A DNA stretch of 64,000 nt from Alisma plantago-aquatica (lineage: Eukaryota > Streptophyta > Magnoliopsida > Alismatales > Alismataceae). Made by a program: the position numbers and the translations under genes. This document shows, piece after piece, positions 33,625 through 44,106 of the stretch. Position 1 is the first letter of the stretch, and every line of letters starts with the position of its first letter. Under the pieces are notes generated by a model, which did not search any database, was not told the origin of the DNA, and saw nothing but the letters and a program-made list of their open reading frames with translations. The DNA is taken from positions 107,997,501 through 108,061,500 of the forward strand of contig OY856413.1 in assembly GCA_963693085.1 (NCBI GenBank), in the 5' to 3' direction.

Positions 33625-36464
33625 TAGGTGGTGGCTGGAGAATGAAGGTTACACTCTCCCAGCTGCCATTACTCCTCCTCACCCTCTCTTGAGCATTCCT
33701 TATATTTTCCTTGCATTAATGCACTCCACCCACCATTTCCACCATAGATACCTAGTTTTCTAGGTTTTCTATCATAACCCCCTCCATTTTCATGCCCATT
33801 AGCCATCTTAGAGGAAGGATGTCACCCTACAACATCTAAGAGGTGAAGAAAGGAGGATCTACTTCATGCTCCATGGAGTCCTATCCCCTTCTTCTCATTT
33901 CGTTTGCCTTTTCTTTGATTATGTCTAGCTAAGCCCCAGTGGTGGGTTGTTTGGGGTAAGAATGTAAGTTTGATACACGATTTGGGGAGAATAATTTGTA
34001 ATGAACATAATTTCATTCTATGATGATTGCATTTGCTTCTATCTCATTTCCTATTATCTTGCATGTGATTTTTAGTGTTAAACTTAAATTGCTTACTTTG
34101 TGATGTTTGATGACACTTAGCTTCTAGTGGAATTGGAGTGTATGTAAAAATCTTAGGAATGGCTCCTAGGTCCAAATAGTGAATCCTTATCTAGCCCCCT
34201 TTGTTCCTACATGCATATCCCTCCTTCTACAAGTGAGTGTGAGATCTAAGTGACTAGTGTAAGTGAGATTAGTGCAATTGCCTAGGGCTTTTTAAAGGCT
34301 AGATGGCTAGTAGCATGAGGTGAAAACCCCCATCTCTACTCCCATTCCTATCCTTGGTTCCCAATTTCCCTAGTACTACTTACCCTAGAAACCTAGACTT
34401 GACAAGTCCTACTAAAATTACACCTAACCCTAGTTCTCCAACTAATAATATAGTGTACATTCTAATAGCACTTGCCTTATTGTGTGGTTTGGTAATCTAG
34501 ATTGAATTGGGATAATTGCATCCCATATTGACCCCCCCAACAATTAATATCAAATCAAATTCCCAAATGGCCCAACTACCTAATCCATTGATTAAAACCC
34601 ACCTTAACCCTCTTGCTTGTTAATGCTAGTGTAGCTTAATTGTCTTTGTTTCTTCTAGTTAATTGCTTAGTCTTGCTAATTAGGGTTAATCTAGATCCTT
34701 GCTTGCTTTAGTGGTTAGTTTAGTTCTTAGTTGATAATTTCTTTGCAGAGTAGAGTATATCATCTTTCTTTTTCTTAGTTGATTTCTTAATCTAGCTTCT
34801 TAGACCTAACTTGCTTACGATAACCTAGTTTTTGGTAATCTAGTTTTCATACTTCCTTTGCTTGCTTGTTGAGTAGTTTAATCAAGCCAAAATTCCTTTC
34901 CAACTCTTCAACCCTAGTCTCTGCTTTAGGAACATAGCCAACACTAACTAAGCTCTAGTTCCCTCTCTATCCCTATGGTTCAACCCCCTTTACTTGCCTC
35001 TCACCTATACTATAACATGATCATGTGCGCTTGTGGGGGCATATTTTAGTATTGTGAGTGAACCTAGATAAGGGAAATCTTATAAATATCAAAATATCCA
35101 CATGTGCATTCGAGTTTTGTGGGGTGCATCTAACCAAACCTAATTATTTAGTGTGTGCACCTATGGCTCAGGTGTGGCAAATACTCCTACCTTTTTTATT
35201 TCCTTACGATGAAAGATACATGTGATAGTTTTCCTTCCTAATTTTGATTATTGATATTTATGTGATATCACATACCACTAGATTGACTACATGGATGAGT
35301 GGTTCAATATCATTACAAGATGTACTTGCTAATGCCATGGTGGAATAAAATTAAAGAGGTTGGGAGAAGAAAAAGAACTTGCTTAAGCGATGTGTGGTGC
35401 TCCTTAGGTAAGTGTCCTATGAGGGTTTTCTAAAAGAGGAGGGAAAAAAGAAGGTTGTAGTGTTTGATTGAGGGTAATGTATCCCCTTTTAGGCTAGTGA
35501 TTGCACTCAATCGTGCACTTTCCTTCCTAGTATGTGCTTATCTGGAAGGTTTCCCACACTGAAACCTTTGGTAGAATTCATGATATCCTAATTTTCTTAT
35601 CTTGATGAGTTGCTATTGGGGTTTTTCTCCTAGGAGGCAATGAGCAGTCAAGGGGGGATCTTATATTTGGAATCTTCTATTTTCTCCCAAAATAAGGTAT
35701 TGATGATGGTCAAGTTTTGAGTTGAAGTCCATGATGGTGGGTGTGGGCATAAAAAGTGCATGATGTTCTAGTTTAAGGTCAAAGTCAAGGACCATAAATG
35801 TGAGTGTATGAAGAGCTAGGTGCTTAGTTTTAGGTCTAACTCTAGGACTATGGAGATGGGCAAACACGACATTGGCAAGTGACGTCTCAATCAAAGATGA
35901 AGTATCATCTTGGTTGATGGGGTTCCAAAGGAGGGTGCTTAGGAAAGAAAGCTTTATTCTACTTGACACTACTTAAAAAGATTTTCTAATTTGTACATAT
36001 TTTTTAACATTTTTAAAATATTGTTTGATTTTGAAAATATTGTTAATATTTAAACATATTATTTTATTTTAAAAATATAGTTAGTATTTAAGAAGATATT
36101 TTGTTTTTTAAATATTGTTATTCTTGAAAAATATAGTTAATTTACACATAAAAGGGTTAGCAAAAACCTCTTATTTTGAATAACCACAACAAGATGTATG
36201 TATAGAAATAAAGTAACCCTCCCATTTTAGGCCATGTGTTTAGATCAAATTTGTTTCATCACTCAAGTGTGACCTGAAAAAGTGGGGTTGGCCATTATCT
36301 TCTCTATGGGATCATGACACTATTCAAAAAGGATAATTCGAGTTTAATAGACATGGGTACTGCTCTTGATACACCTTGTGACTAGGGAGGCTATAATCGG
36401 TTGTCAATTCTAGGAGAGGGGGTGCTTTCAAGGCCTTTGGACGTCCAACTTAAAGTTGTGTGGG

Positions 36465-36556
36465 TACTTTTATTGACACCACATATTACTTATAGGGTTC
36501 CAACCTTGGATACTTTTATTGACACCACACATTACTTATAGGGTTCCAACATGAGG
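36465..36556. repeat. 46 bp tandem duplication
   Basis: Two adjacent copies of a unit beginning TACTTTTATTGACACCACA; they differ at very few positions, so the duplication is recent relative to its surroundings. Confidence 0.92.
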
Positions 36557-37998
36557 TTGGAAGCAATTCCATGTTGTGCAAGTGCCAACTTTAGCGTTCT
36601 CTTAAACAGGTCCACAAATGATGAAAGTAAATAACATGTAGATAATGAAACAATCACATTACTTTTTATAAAGAAATAATATTGTTTCCAACCTACATTT
36701 TCTACTCATGTTTTTTTGATATATATATAATGACACAAGAGAGGAGAACATGAAACCCTAAGAAGGAAAGCATACCCAAAACCCTAAGACAATAAGAAAA
36801 AGAAAGGGTAAAATAGGGAATCCTTAAAAAGAAGAAACCCAAAGAAAACTGCCAGAATTGACTAGGGATGGTGGGGGGATCACCTCAACCTACGTGCCTG
36901 ATGATGGTGGATCAGAGGGATGCCGACCTAGACCCCAAACAAAATCAGAGAAAATTGGGGGAAAATAAGAAATAAAAGGAAACTTAATAAGGAAAAAACA
37001 AAATGGTCCTAAAATTATTAATTTTTGTAACAAGAAAATGGGAATTTGATTTAGATTTGCTTGGCAGTCCCCAATGGAGTCTCTGGTCTTTAGCAACCTA
37101 CCCAAAAAAATATGATATATCTTATATACTTTTGGTAGTGAAATTTGTTGTCTGGTCACGCTGAAAAAATGAATTTGTTCAAAGTCACCACTAGAGTTAT
37201 TTTGAAAATGAGGAAATACAAAGTAAAGAAGTAGGAGTCTACTGTGGAAAGTTGAGTCATCAACCTAGTAGGAAGTAGGAAAATAAAATAAAAAACCCAA
37301 AGAATTAACGTATGAGACCCTTGTTACGAATGGGGAAGGATGAGAACTCCATATTACCAAATAAATTGGTACCTTTTTACAAGAAGTTGTTGTGAAGAAG
37401 AAATTTAGACAACAGTTTGGTGGCCAATTTGGATTTTGATATGAAATTTTAAGTTCATTACCAACAAAAACGCCTATCTATTGGAAAACTAGTATGTGCA
37501 AAGGTATAATATTTATCCTTTCTATATATTTTGTTCACTGACATGTTATACCTATGATGGATCTGATGGCTAGGGTAAAATGTGAAGGAAATTATTTTAT
37601 GATTCTTTTTTTCTTACTCTCCCAAAAACACTAAAAATATCACCTATGGAAGGTGAATGGGGTGACAGATGCACTAAGAAGAAGCTTTCATATTGAAGGG
37701 CGATGTCACATTTAAAAAATCATAGCAAATAAACACATAATTCACCATTGAGATTCACACATTTTTCTTTTGAGTAGGAAATTATAATTGAGTACTATAA
37801 CATGTGTAAACATTTCCAAACATGGAAACTATGCATAAAGCTAATCATGATTGGATCGCCTAGTATGGATGGAACCCCACCAGTTGGATCTTGAAGGTCT
37901 TGTAATCCTTGCTTTCTCCTCTTGAGTCCTTGGTTGCTCTAGTTTCTGGGGACATCGCATCCCCATCCATGCAAAGGGGAAAAATAACTTGTCAGTAA

Positions 37999-38003
37999 AC
38001 GGT
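37999..38003. repeat. Target duplication of Cassandra, left
   Basis: ACGGT, identical to 38842-38846 on the other side of the element. Confidence 0.9.
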
Positions 38004-38294
38004 TGTAATGACTGGGCCCACTGCCCAAAGCTCTGGTAGAGTTTCAGGAATGACGACTGGCCCCATAGACCACCACTAGCCTTAACTGCGCACTTTGTCC
38101 ACACTGACGCGCAAGCCAGGATCAACTTCCCGACTAGTCACCCATCCTAGTACTACTCCAAGCTGAGCACGCTTAACTATGAAGTTCTTTAGAGATGGGC
38201 TCCCTAAAAAGGAGGTGCACCTTGGTGATATGGGTAGTCCAATAATTCCTTTTAAGATCAACTTATCCAAGGCCTCCAATCCTAGGACGTTACA
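38004..38294 (-). repeat. Cassandra LTR, left (3' LTR)
   Basis: 291 bp, TG...CA; contains the 5S-like segment at about 38110-38234. It is bounded on the inside by the purine tract (CTCCCCCACTTAG on the plus strand, 38297-38309). Confidence 0.95.
38110..38234 (-). ncRNA. 5S rRNA-derived segment in Cassandra LTR (left)
   Basis: The minus strand contains GTTAAGCGTGCTCAGCTTGG and GTAGTACTAGGATGGGTGAC, matching the internal Pol III control region (box A to box C) of plant 5S rRNA, followed by GGGAAG as in 5S. The outer parts have diverged. It is not a functional 5S gene. Confidence 0.92.
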
Positions 38295-38536
38295 ATCTCC
38301 CCCACTTAGACTCTTGACGTCCCCGTCAAGTCTCAACTATATGGCCTCATAATCTGACCCCATTTCAGTGCAGACCCATAATGGCCCATGGACACCCAGC
38401 TCCCGTCCACGGCTACCAGCGCAAGGGCGGCTCCATCTCGTCTCTACTGATAGCCCTTTCCAACTTGCCTGGACCGCACGGCTCAAGACTGGCACGCCAC
38501 ATGCCCATGTGGGCCCCACCTACTGGAGGGGTTATG

Positions 38537-38548
38537 GCTCTGATACCA
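38537..38548 (-). other. Cassandra primer binding site, tRNA-iMet
   Basis: TGGTATCAGAGC on the minus strand, 2 bp inside the right LTR. Confidence 0.93.
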
Positions 38549-38550
38549 TT

Positions 38551-38841
38551 TGTAATGCCTGGGTCCACTGCCCAAAGCTCTAGTAGAGTTTCAGGAATGA
38601 CGAATGGCCCCATAGACCACCACTAGCCTTAACTGCGCACTTTGTCCACACTGACGCGCAAGCCAGGATCAACTTCCCGACTGGTCACCCATCCTAGTAC
38701 TACTCCAAGCTGAGCACGCTTAACTATGAAGTTCCTTAGAGATGGGCTCCCTGAAAAGGAGGTGCACCTTGGTGATATGGGTAGTCCAATCATTCCTTTT
38801 AATATCAACTTATCCAAGGCCTCAAATCCTAGTACGTTACA
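38551..38841 (-). repeat. Cassandra LTR, right (5' LTR)
   Basis: 291 bp copy of 38004-38294, adjacent to the PBS and to the right target duplication. Confidence 0.95.
38657..38781 (-). ncRNA. 5S rRNA-derived segment in Cassandra LTR (right)
   Basis: Same 5S-like box A to box C region as the left LTR, with a GACTGGTCACCC variant on the plus strand. Confidence 0.92.
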
Positions 38842-39249
38842 ACGGTACTGGCACACTGTAACATAAGCAAAGTAAAGTATACTTAACATGTAAGAAAACA
38901 TTGACATGAATTGACTATAAGCATTCTTGAATATCATTCTTGAATCATTATTAACATGAAGAATTGAATTGAAGATTTATGCATCCCTCTAGAATGCCCC
39001 CTTAGGAGGACATGATTGCAAGGAAAGCCCTTGCTATTAGGAAAGCCATTAATGACAACTTGAGGTCAATGATTCAGGAGCATATAAAACCTAATTTAAT
39101 TTCATTTATCATAACATTATCATTAGCATTTGAACATTTAACATGATATCTTACTGCATAGAGTCTTACCTTGGGTTCCAGTCTTATGGGCACAACAACA
39201 ACAAAAAAATGAAGAACGCAGGTGGAAACCAATGACAAGATAAGTGTGA
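38842..39249. other. Flank between Cassandra and Athila-type LTR 2
   Basis: The first 5 bp (ACGGT) are the right target duplication of Cassandra. The rest is AT-rich with no recognisable gene or element end. Confidence 0.5.
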
Positions 39250-40469
39250 TGGAGCCTCCACTTACATGGAGTTGCGTGTACCACTAAAAATCCTAGAGAT
39301 AGTTAATCTCTAAGTTTAGCCTTACGTATGCTATAATAAGATCTCCACCCACGTATGATAAGATACATGAAAGTCTTATCATAGTATAGTTAAGGGTCGA
39401 ATCCACGAGACAATGGTCTTGTTAAGAGTTTAACAAGATGGAAAATGTAGTAATCGTACTTATCCACTTAAATGTTGATATTTAGATCAATGATTTGATT
39501 TGATGGTTAAGCTAATGTGTAAAGAAATAAAATAACAGGAAAGTAAACTTAAAATTGCAAACCATATTTATAAACCACTAGGATGTGATCGGGTTTCACC
39601 ACCAGTACGCATGGATCAAGACATACATCACAATAACTTGCCTTACAAAGAAAAGAGTCTAAACAATTAGTATCTTTGTAGACTTAGCACCCTTTCGGAT
39701 AACTAACTATGAGAAACACGGAAGTGTTGTAATGCCAACCATCCCCAGACAAATGGTCGCTTACTTTGCATCACTCCCCTCGCAAAGTGTGTTGCTCGAC
39801 CTGTCAAGGTTGTACTTTCATACATCAACTGATTCCATTTCATAGTATGAATGTACAATAAAGGATGTGAGTTTACTCCACTTCTTGAGAAACATTCCTA
39901 GATACCATACCAAACGTATCGTGGCTACATACAACCTGGAACCAACAAACAGTCGATATTTGAATCTAGAAGTACAAACATAGACAATTTGCACTAACAG
40001 ATAATAGATAACACAAGTTGGTGATCAAGAAACTAGCATTCATTTAATGATTGATGTTGAACTGGAAAGATAGTGTTTTTCTATTGCAAACTCAAGAATT
40101 ACAATGTATGAAATGAAAACATGGGTAGCGGGGCTACTCCCCGCACCCTAGTATGAGAAACTACTCGCTCATGGCAAGAACAAATAAGGAGGCAGGGAGA
40201 GAGAGAGAAAGGATCATCTCCATGTAGGAGGGAGGGAGGTTGACCCCTTGGAGGAGAGAGCGACTATCTTCACGCCATGTGGTTGTCTCAATGAATAATC
40301 CTCCACTTTCCACCTTCTTATGATGATGAGAGAGGAAGTAGCTTGAAGATGGAGTATGGATCTTAAACTGGCAGCCTCTGGGCGAAGGATGAAGGCGGAA
40401 CAACTATGGAGTGATTGGGGCAGCCTCAGGACGTCCAAAAAGTTGATGAAAAATGAGGAATCCTTAGGT

Positions 40470-40481
40470 CCTATATATAGG
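40470..40481 (-). promoter_or_regulatory. TATA box of Athila-type LTR 2
   Basis: CCTATATATAGG (self-complementary) about 20 bp downstream, in minus sense, of the 26 bp repeat array. Confidence 0.65.
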
Positions 40482-40499
40482 CTTTCAAAGAATCACAAA

Positions 40500-41045
40500 T
40501 GGTCTTGGGATCATTTGGCATCAAACGGTCTCGGGACCATTTGGGATCATACGGTCTTGGGACCATTTGCCTTCATTGGGTTGACAAACCATTTTCCTTT
40601 ATTTGGTCTTAGGACCGTTTGAGTTCATTCGGTCTTGGGACCATTTGGACTTCATTCGGTCTCCAGACCGTTTGCCTTTATTCGTTCTCGGGACCATTTG
40701 AGTTTATTCAGTCTTGGGACCATTTGGATCCATTCGGTCTTGGGACCGTTTGGACTTCACTTGGTCACGTGGACTGTTTGGCCTTTATTTGGTCTCGGGA
40801 TCGTTTGAGTTCTTTCAATCTCTGGACCGTTTGAGTTCATTTGGTCTCCATACCATTTGGACTTCATTCGGTCTCCAGACCGTTTGCCTTTATTTGGTCT
40901 CAGGACCATTTGGACTTCATTCAGTCTTGGGACCGTTTGGCTTCATTCGGTCTTGGGACCGTTTGGATTTCATACGGTCTTGGGACCATTTTGGTTCATT
41001 CGGTCTTGGGACCGTTTGGACTTCATACGGTCTCTAGACCATTTG
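40500..41045. repeat. 26 bp palindrome-containing array in LTR 2
   Basis: About 21 units of 25-28 bp. The core CGGTCTTGGGACCG is close to its own reverse complement, followed by TTTGGACTTCATT-like linkers. Units vary at the third to fifth core positions (TCTC, TCTT, TCTCCA) but keep GGTC and GACC. Open reading frames across it are a by-product of the repeats. Confidence 0.95.
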
Positions 41046-41218
41046 CCCCTTTTGCAATTTTTTGGGCTTTTCTGTAAGAATAAGGAGATAAATGTTAGTT
41101 TAATGGTGAATTCATAACAACGCTGAAAGTTTAAGGATTATATCTAATTTATCTAAGAAAGAGTATAGAAAATTAATAAAAACTAGTAAGATAACATCAC
41201 AAAAATGGGAGGTTATCA

Positions 41219-41254
41219 CTCCCCCTAACTTAGAGTCTAGCTTGTCCTCAAGCT
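41219..41254 (-). other. Polypurine tract of Athila-type element 2
   Basis: On the minus strand GAGGACAAG, a short spacer, then AAGTTAGGGGGAG directly before the LTR start TGATAACC. Confidence 0.8.
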
Positions 41255-41878
41255 GGATAGAGCTAAGGCACGTAGTGGCGAGGCAATTTTATTTAGTGAA
41301 GATATCCATACTCTTACTACAATTCTAAACCAAAGATCTCCTAGGGTTTTATCAGAACTTCCTCTTGCATTAACTCTTTCGCGTGAGAGTTTTGTGGATC
41401 TTAGGATTCTTCCGTATCACGTAACTCGACACTACTACAGAAACAACATTCAATGTCACTTTTCTGGGCGTCAGTTATTTATCAAAACCGACGCCTATAA
41501 TATTCAACGTCGGATATTTAGGAACCCTGATGTCTATATTCGAAGACCAGCCAGACACAGGTACCGCTTTGTATTCAGCGTCGGCTGGGTAAAACAAACT
41601 GATGCCTAAAATCGCCAGCAAAAATGACCCCCGCTGCTTCTCGCCACCGATGTTGCTGGTACGGCTCTGCTCGCTGCCGCATCCTCTTTCTCCTACTGCT
41701 GCGGCTGCTGCTGCTCACCGGTCTTCTCTGCTCTTCTCTTTGTACCACTTCGGCTCGCCGCTCTGGTCTTTGCCTACTCGCCGCCACTGCTGCCGCCGGT
41801 CGCCGCCGCTCTTCTCCATGCTAGCTCGAGGTCCTAGCCTCTTCGCTTCCTTCTCCGTAGCTTTCCTTCTCTGTAGCT

Positions 41879-41988
41879 CCTTACCAACAGCAAGCACGAC
41901 CGTGGCTGTGTTGGCCTACCACAGTCATGTTGTCCAGCACGGCCGTGGTAGGCCAACACAGCCACGACCGTGCTTGCTGTTGGTAAGG
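41879..41988. repeat. 44 bp inverted repeat (hairpin 1)
   Basis: Arms 41879-41922 and 41945-41988 are reverse complements with about two mismatches, separated by 22 bp. The arms include CACGACCGTGGCTGTG. Confidence 0.95.
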
Positions 41989-42252
41989 ATATGAACAAAT
42001 CTTTATGTAATGCTTTATGTAAATCCTAGGATACGAACAAATCTTTTGCTTGCATATATTTGTGTTTCTAATCCTAATGTTTGACATAATTAAGTAAATT
42101 TTGATGCATGTTGAAATAAGATTTAAACTTGTCCATTCTAGAATCCTAATTTGATTTGATTAAACCCTAACATTGATGAAACCCTAACATCAATTGTGAT
42201 GAAACCCTAACATATACCTATCTATTATTGTGTTTGTTGGCCAAGAAATCCG

Positions 42253-42285
42253 TCCAAGATTTACTTATTAGGAGTAAATCTTGGA
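42253..42285. repeat. 13 bp perfect inverted repeat
   Basis: TCCAAGATTTACT and its reverse complement separated by 7 bp. Confidence 0.9.
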
Positions 42286-42306
42286 TAGTCCCCGGTTTGG
42301 GACTAT

Positions 42307-42498
42307 TCTTGAGCACCTAATCTCACTTAGGATGTAAGTGTATAATGTGTATTGGGTTTTCAAGAAAATTTCGGTAGCATTTCCCCGTTTGTTCTCTAAG
42401 TACATATGTACTTAGAGAACAGCGGGGAAATGCTGCTGAAATTTTCTCGAAAACCCAATACACATTATACACTTACTAGTGAGATTAGGTGTTCAAGG
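42307..42498. repeat. Long palindrome, about 95 bp arms, no loop (hairpin 2)
   Basis: Centred at 42405/42406 on GTACATATGTAC. The left arm from about 42307 and the right arm to about 42498 match with few mismatches and a short indel near the outer end. Confidence 0.95.
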
Positions 42499-43164
42499 AT
42501 GGGATAGGTGGTACACATTTATTATATATCAGAATGACATCACATGTGTTTATGCCCTGAATTTCACTACTGCAGAACATGTCTTTGGCGTCGGTTGTTT
42601 ATGCCCTTTTGTTGTTGCCAACTCCACAAAATATTGAAGCTAATGATGACTTATATGTGTGCAGAGATCATAATGAAGGATTGTTAATTGATAAAAGATC
42701 ACAATTTTAGAGGCATGAATGTTTATATTTTTTTATTGAAGCTAAATGTTTGCTTTTTTAATATCAATATCATTTTCAGATTTGATGTTTCATTATCTTC
42801 TAATTAATACACATGCTAAATGTTTTCCTTTTTAATGACATTTTCAGATGGCTGACCATGATGAGCATGATGCCCATGATGCATGAAGTCCATGATGAGC
42901 ATGCTGTCCATGATGAACATGGTGAGGATACCAATGTAAATTCTAAAAACATATCTTGTATTTCTATAAAATTCATTATCTTCAAGTTATGTCATATATC
43001 CCATATTTCTATATTGGGCTAATTCTGTCAGCAAAAGAAGATGATAATAATAGCTCCATTCAAAGTCAAGTAAGTTTACTTTACTTATAATTTGAACTTA
43101 AGAAAATTACATTTTTATGGTGGATTTTGAGTTATTAATTTTTAAATTTTTTACCTCTAACGGT

Positions 43165-43885
43165 AGGCATTGGGAGTTACTAGTTATTCTCCCCGGGACA
43201 TTCACTGTTTATTATCTAGATCCTGTGGGGAGTATATTGAATACTAAAATTGGACACATAATGAGAATGTCATTATTCTGGTGAGAAATATTTCATTTTT
43301 ATATCTGTTAGCATATGTTATTACATTACTATTTAATTATGCAATTTACTGTGTTACATTAACATGTAGGGGTTTAGATGCATTCAAAAATGTTGGAGGA
43401 AAGGTCCCAAGGAAAAAGAACCAGCCAATAATTTGGGAGAACGTAAAAGTAAGTTCCCGACTCCAATGTATATATTATTTATGTGAATTGTGCTTAGTTG
43501 TATTTTTTAATATGTTGTATGTTTCACTTTATAGTGCGCTACACAAGACAACGGCTGGGCATGTGCATACTATGTGATGAGATTTATGCAGATGATTATC
43601 CAATATGCCGCATTGGACATTAATACCATACATGAGGTATTATATATAGTCTCATTAGTTAGTATGAAAAATAAAAAATATTTTTTTTTATATTATTACT
43701 TATATATATACATCATTCTCTTTGCATGTGTTTAAAATTGACCACACTATAGGTAAACGCTTAAAAGATGTACATTCTCCATATACGATGGAAGTATTAA
43801 ATGAAGTAAGAGAAGAATGGGCAAGAGCCATACAAGCAGTGGCGATTGTTAAATATAATTGGGATGCTGATAGCGATGTTGAATG
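43165..43885 (+). pseudogene. Ulp1-like (C48) peptidase remnant in CACTA, four exons
   Basis: Exon-like blocks with plausible GT/AG borders. About 43168-43280: HWELLVILPGTF and YYLDPVG (catalytic His and Asp). About 43370-43449: LDAFKNVGGKVPRKKNQP then IIWENVK. About 43535-43637: CATQDNGWACAYYVMRFMQ, with the oxyanion Gln and catalytic Cys. About 43754-43885: MEVLNEVREEWARAI to a TGA. Together this is the C-terminal C48 domain common in plant CACTA elements. The N-terminal part is reduced to an acidic His/Asp-rich repeat near 42847-42930. The exon 3 to 4 phase does not match, and no complete start is seen. Confidence 0.75.
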
Positions 43886-44074
43886 ATATTTTGTAAATGA
43901 ATATTTCTGAATTTTTATACATGTCTAAATGTTTCTACATGTATTTGAATATTTCTACATGTGTGAATGTGAGAATTGAATTGATGTCTGAATGTATCTA
44001 CTTGTGTGAAAAGTATATTTGTTGATTTTGTAGGTTTGTGGCCTGTTTGTAGGCTGATATCAATGGATGTCGTA

Positions 44075-44106
44075 AACCTACAGTTCAGAAAACTGAACTG
44101 CAGGTT
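44075..44106. repeat. Inverted repeat near CACTA B right end
   Basis: AACCTACAGTTCAG and its near-perfect reverse complement (one mismatch) around AAAA. Confidence 0.85.

Larger units (their letters stand above)
28756..35050 (+). mobile_element. Ty3-type or LARD-like element with one long ORF
   Basis: A long decayed ORF (28800-31190), 1.45 kb of non-coding DNA, a polypurine tract with GGTTTGGGGTGG at 32629-32640, then a long LTR starting TGATGCAACC at 32641. The GAGGACAT...GTTTGGGGTGG context is typical of plant Ty3/gypsy 3' ends. The 5' LTR and any gag-pol are absent; the left end abuts the minus-strand copia copy. The right LTR end is uncertain. Confidence 0.55.
32641..35050 (+). repeat. 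Long LTR of the long-ORF element (3' LTR)
   Basis: Starts TGATGCAACC after the polypurine tract. The U3 part carries a palindromic CACGGTCATGGCC-type array (about 32960-33535), then a TATA box at 33614-33624 and a long R/U5. The end was not fixed; GTGGGGGCATATTTTAG near 35040 is a possible limit. No second copy lies in the window for comparison. Confidence 0.5.
35051..38003. other. Unassigned DNA
   Basis: No gene recognised. It contains A/T-rich near-repeats at 36000-36130, the 46 bp tandem duplication at 36465-36556, and several short ORFs without motifs (for example 35661-35969 and 36890-37159, both minus). The part from about 37700 is the left flank of the Cassandra insertion. Confidence 0.3.
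38004..38841 (-). mobile_element. Complete Cassandra TRIM retrotransposon
   Basis: 838 bp with two LTRs of 291 bp (38004-38294 and 38551-38841), each TGTAATG...GTTACA on the plus strand. It is flanked by a perfect 5 bp duplication ACGGT. On the minus strand the 5' LTR is followed by an initiator-Met PBS, and the 3' LTR is preceded by a purine tract. Each LTR carries a 5S rRNA-derived segment, the defining trait of Cassandra. There is no coding capacity; it relies on other elements' enzymes. The LTRs differ at about a dozen of 291 positions by eye. Confidence 0.96.
39250..41218 (-). repeat. 3' LTR of Athila-type element 2
   Basis: About 1.97 kb. Plus-strand ends are TGGAGCCTCC and GAGGTTATCA, shared with LTR 1. 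In minus sense it reads TGATAACCTCCC, U3 with a 21-unit palindromic array, TATA at 40481-40470, then R/U5. The segment containing GATCGAACCCACGAGACAAT near 39390 also matches LTR 1 near 3170. Confidence 0.88.
41430..42564 (+). mobile_element. CACTA-like fragment A
   Basis: Starts CACTACTACAGAAACAAC. Subterminal repeats follow, built on GGCGTCAGTTATTTA and AAAACCGACGCCTAT in both orientations, the pattern of plant CACTA ends. It also holds a GC-rich stretch (about 41620-41830) and two long palindromes. No matching right end was found, so it is either truncated or the outer part of a nest with the next element. Confidence 0.65.

Noticed and set aside
38110..38234. Possible 5S rRNA gene (also at 38657-38781)
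   Set aside because: The match covers the internal control region only, lies within LTRs of a TRIM bounded by a target duplication, and the ends have diverged.
40356..41117. Several overlapping ORFs in the LTR 2 array
   Set aside because: They are translations of a 26 bp repeat in several frames, without a start context or any domain.
41602..41994. 130-codon ORF in the GC-rich CACTA segment
   Set aside because: Low-complexity Leu/Ser/Ala/Arg-rich product, open on both strands, running into the hairpin. More likely non-coding or a captured scrap.
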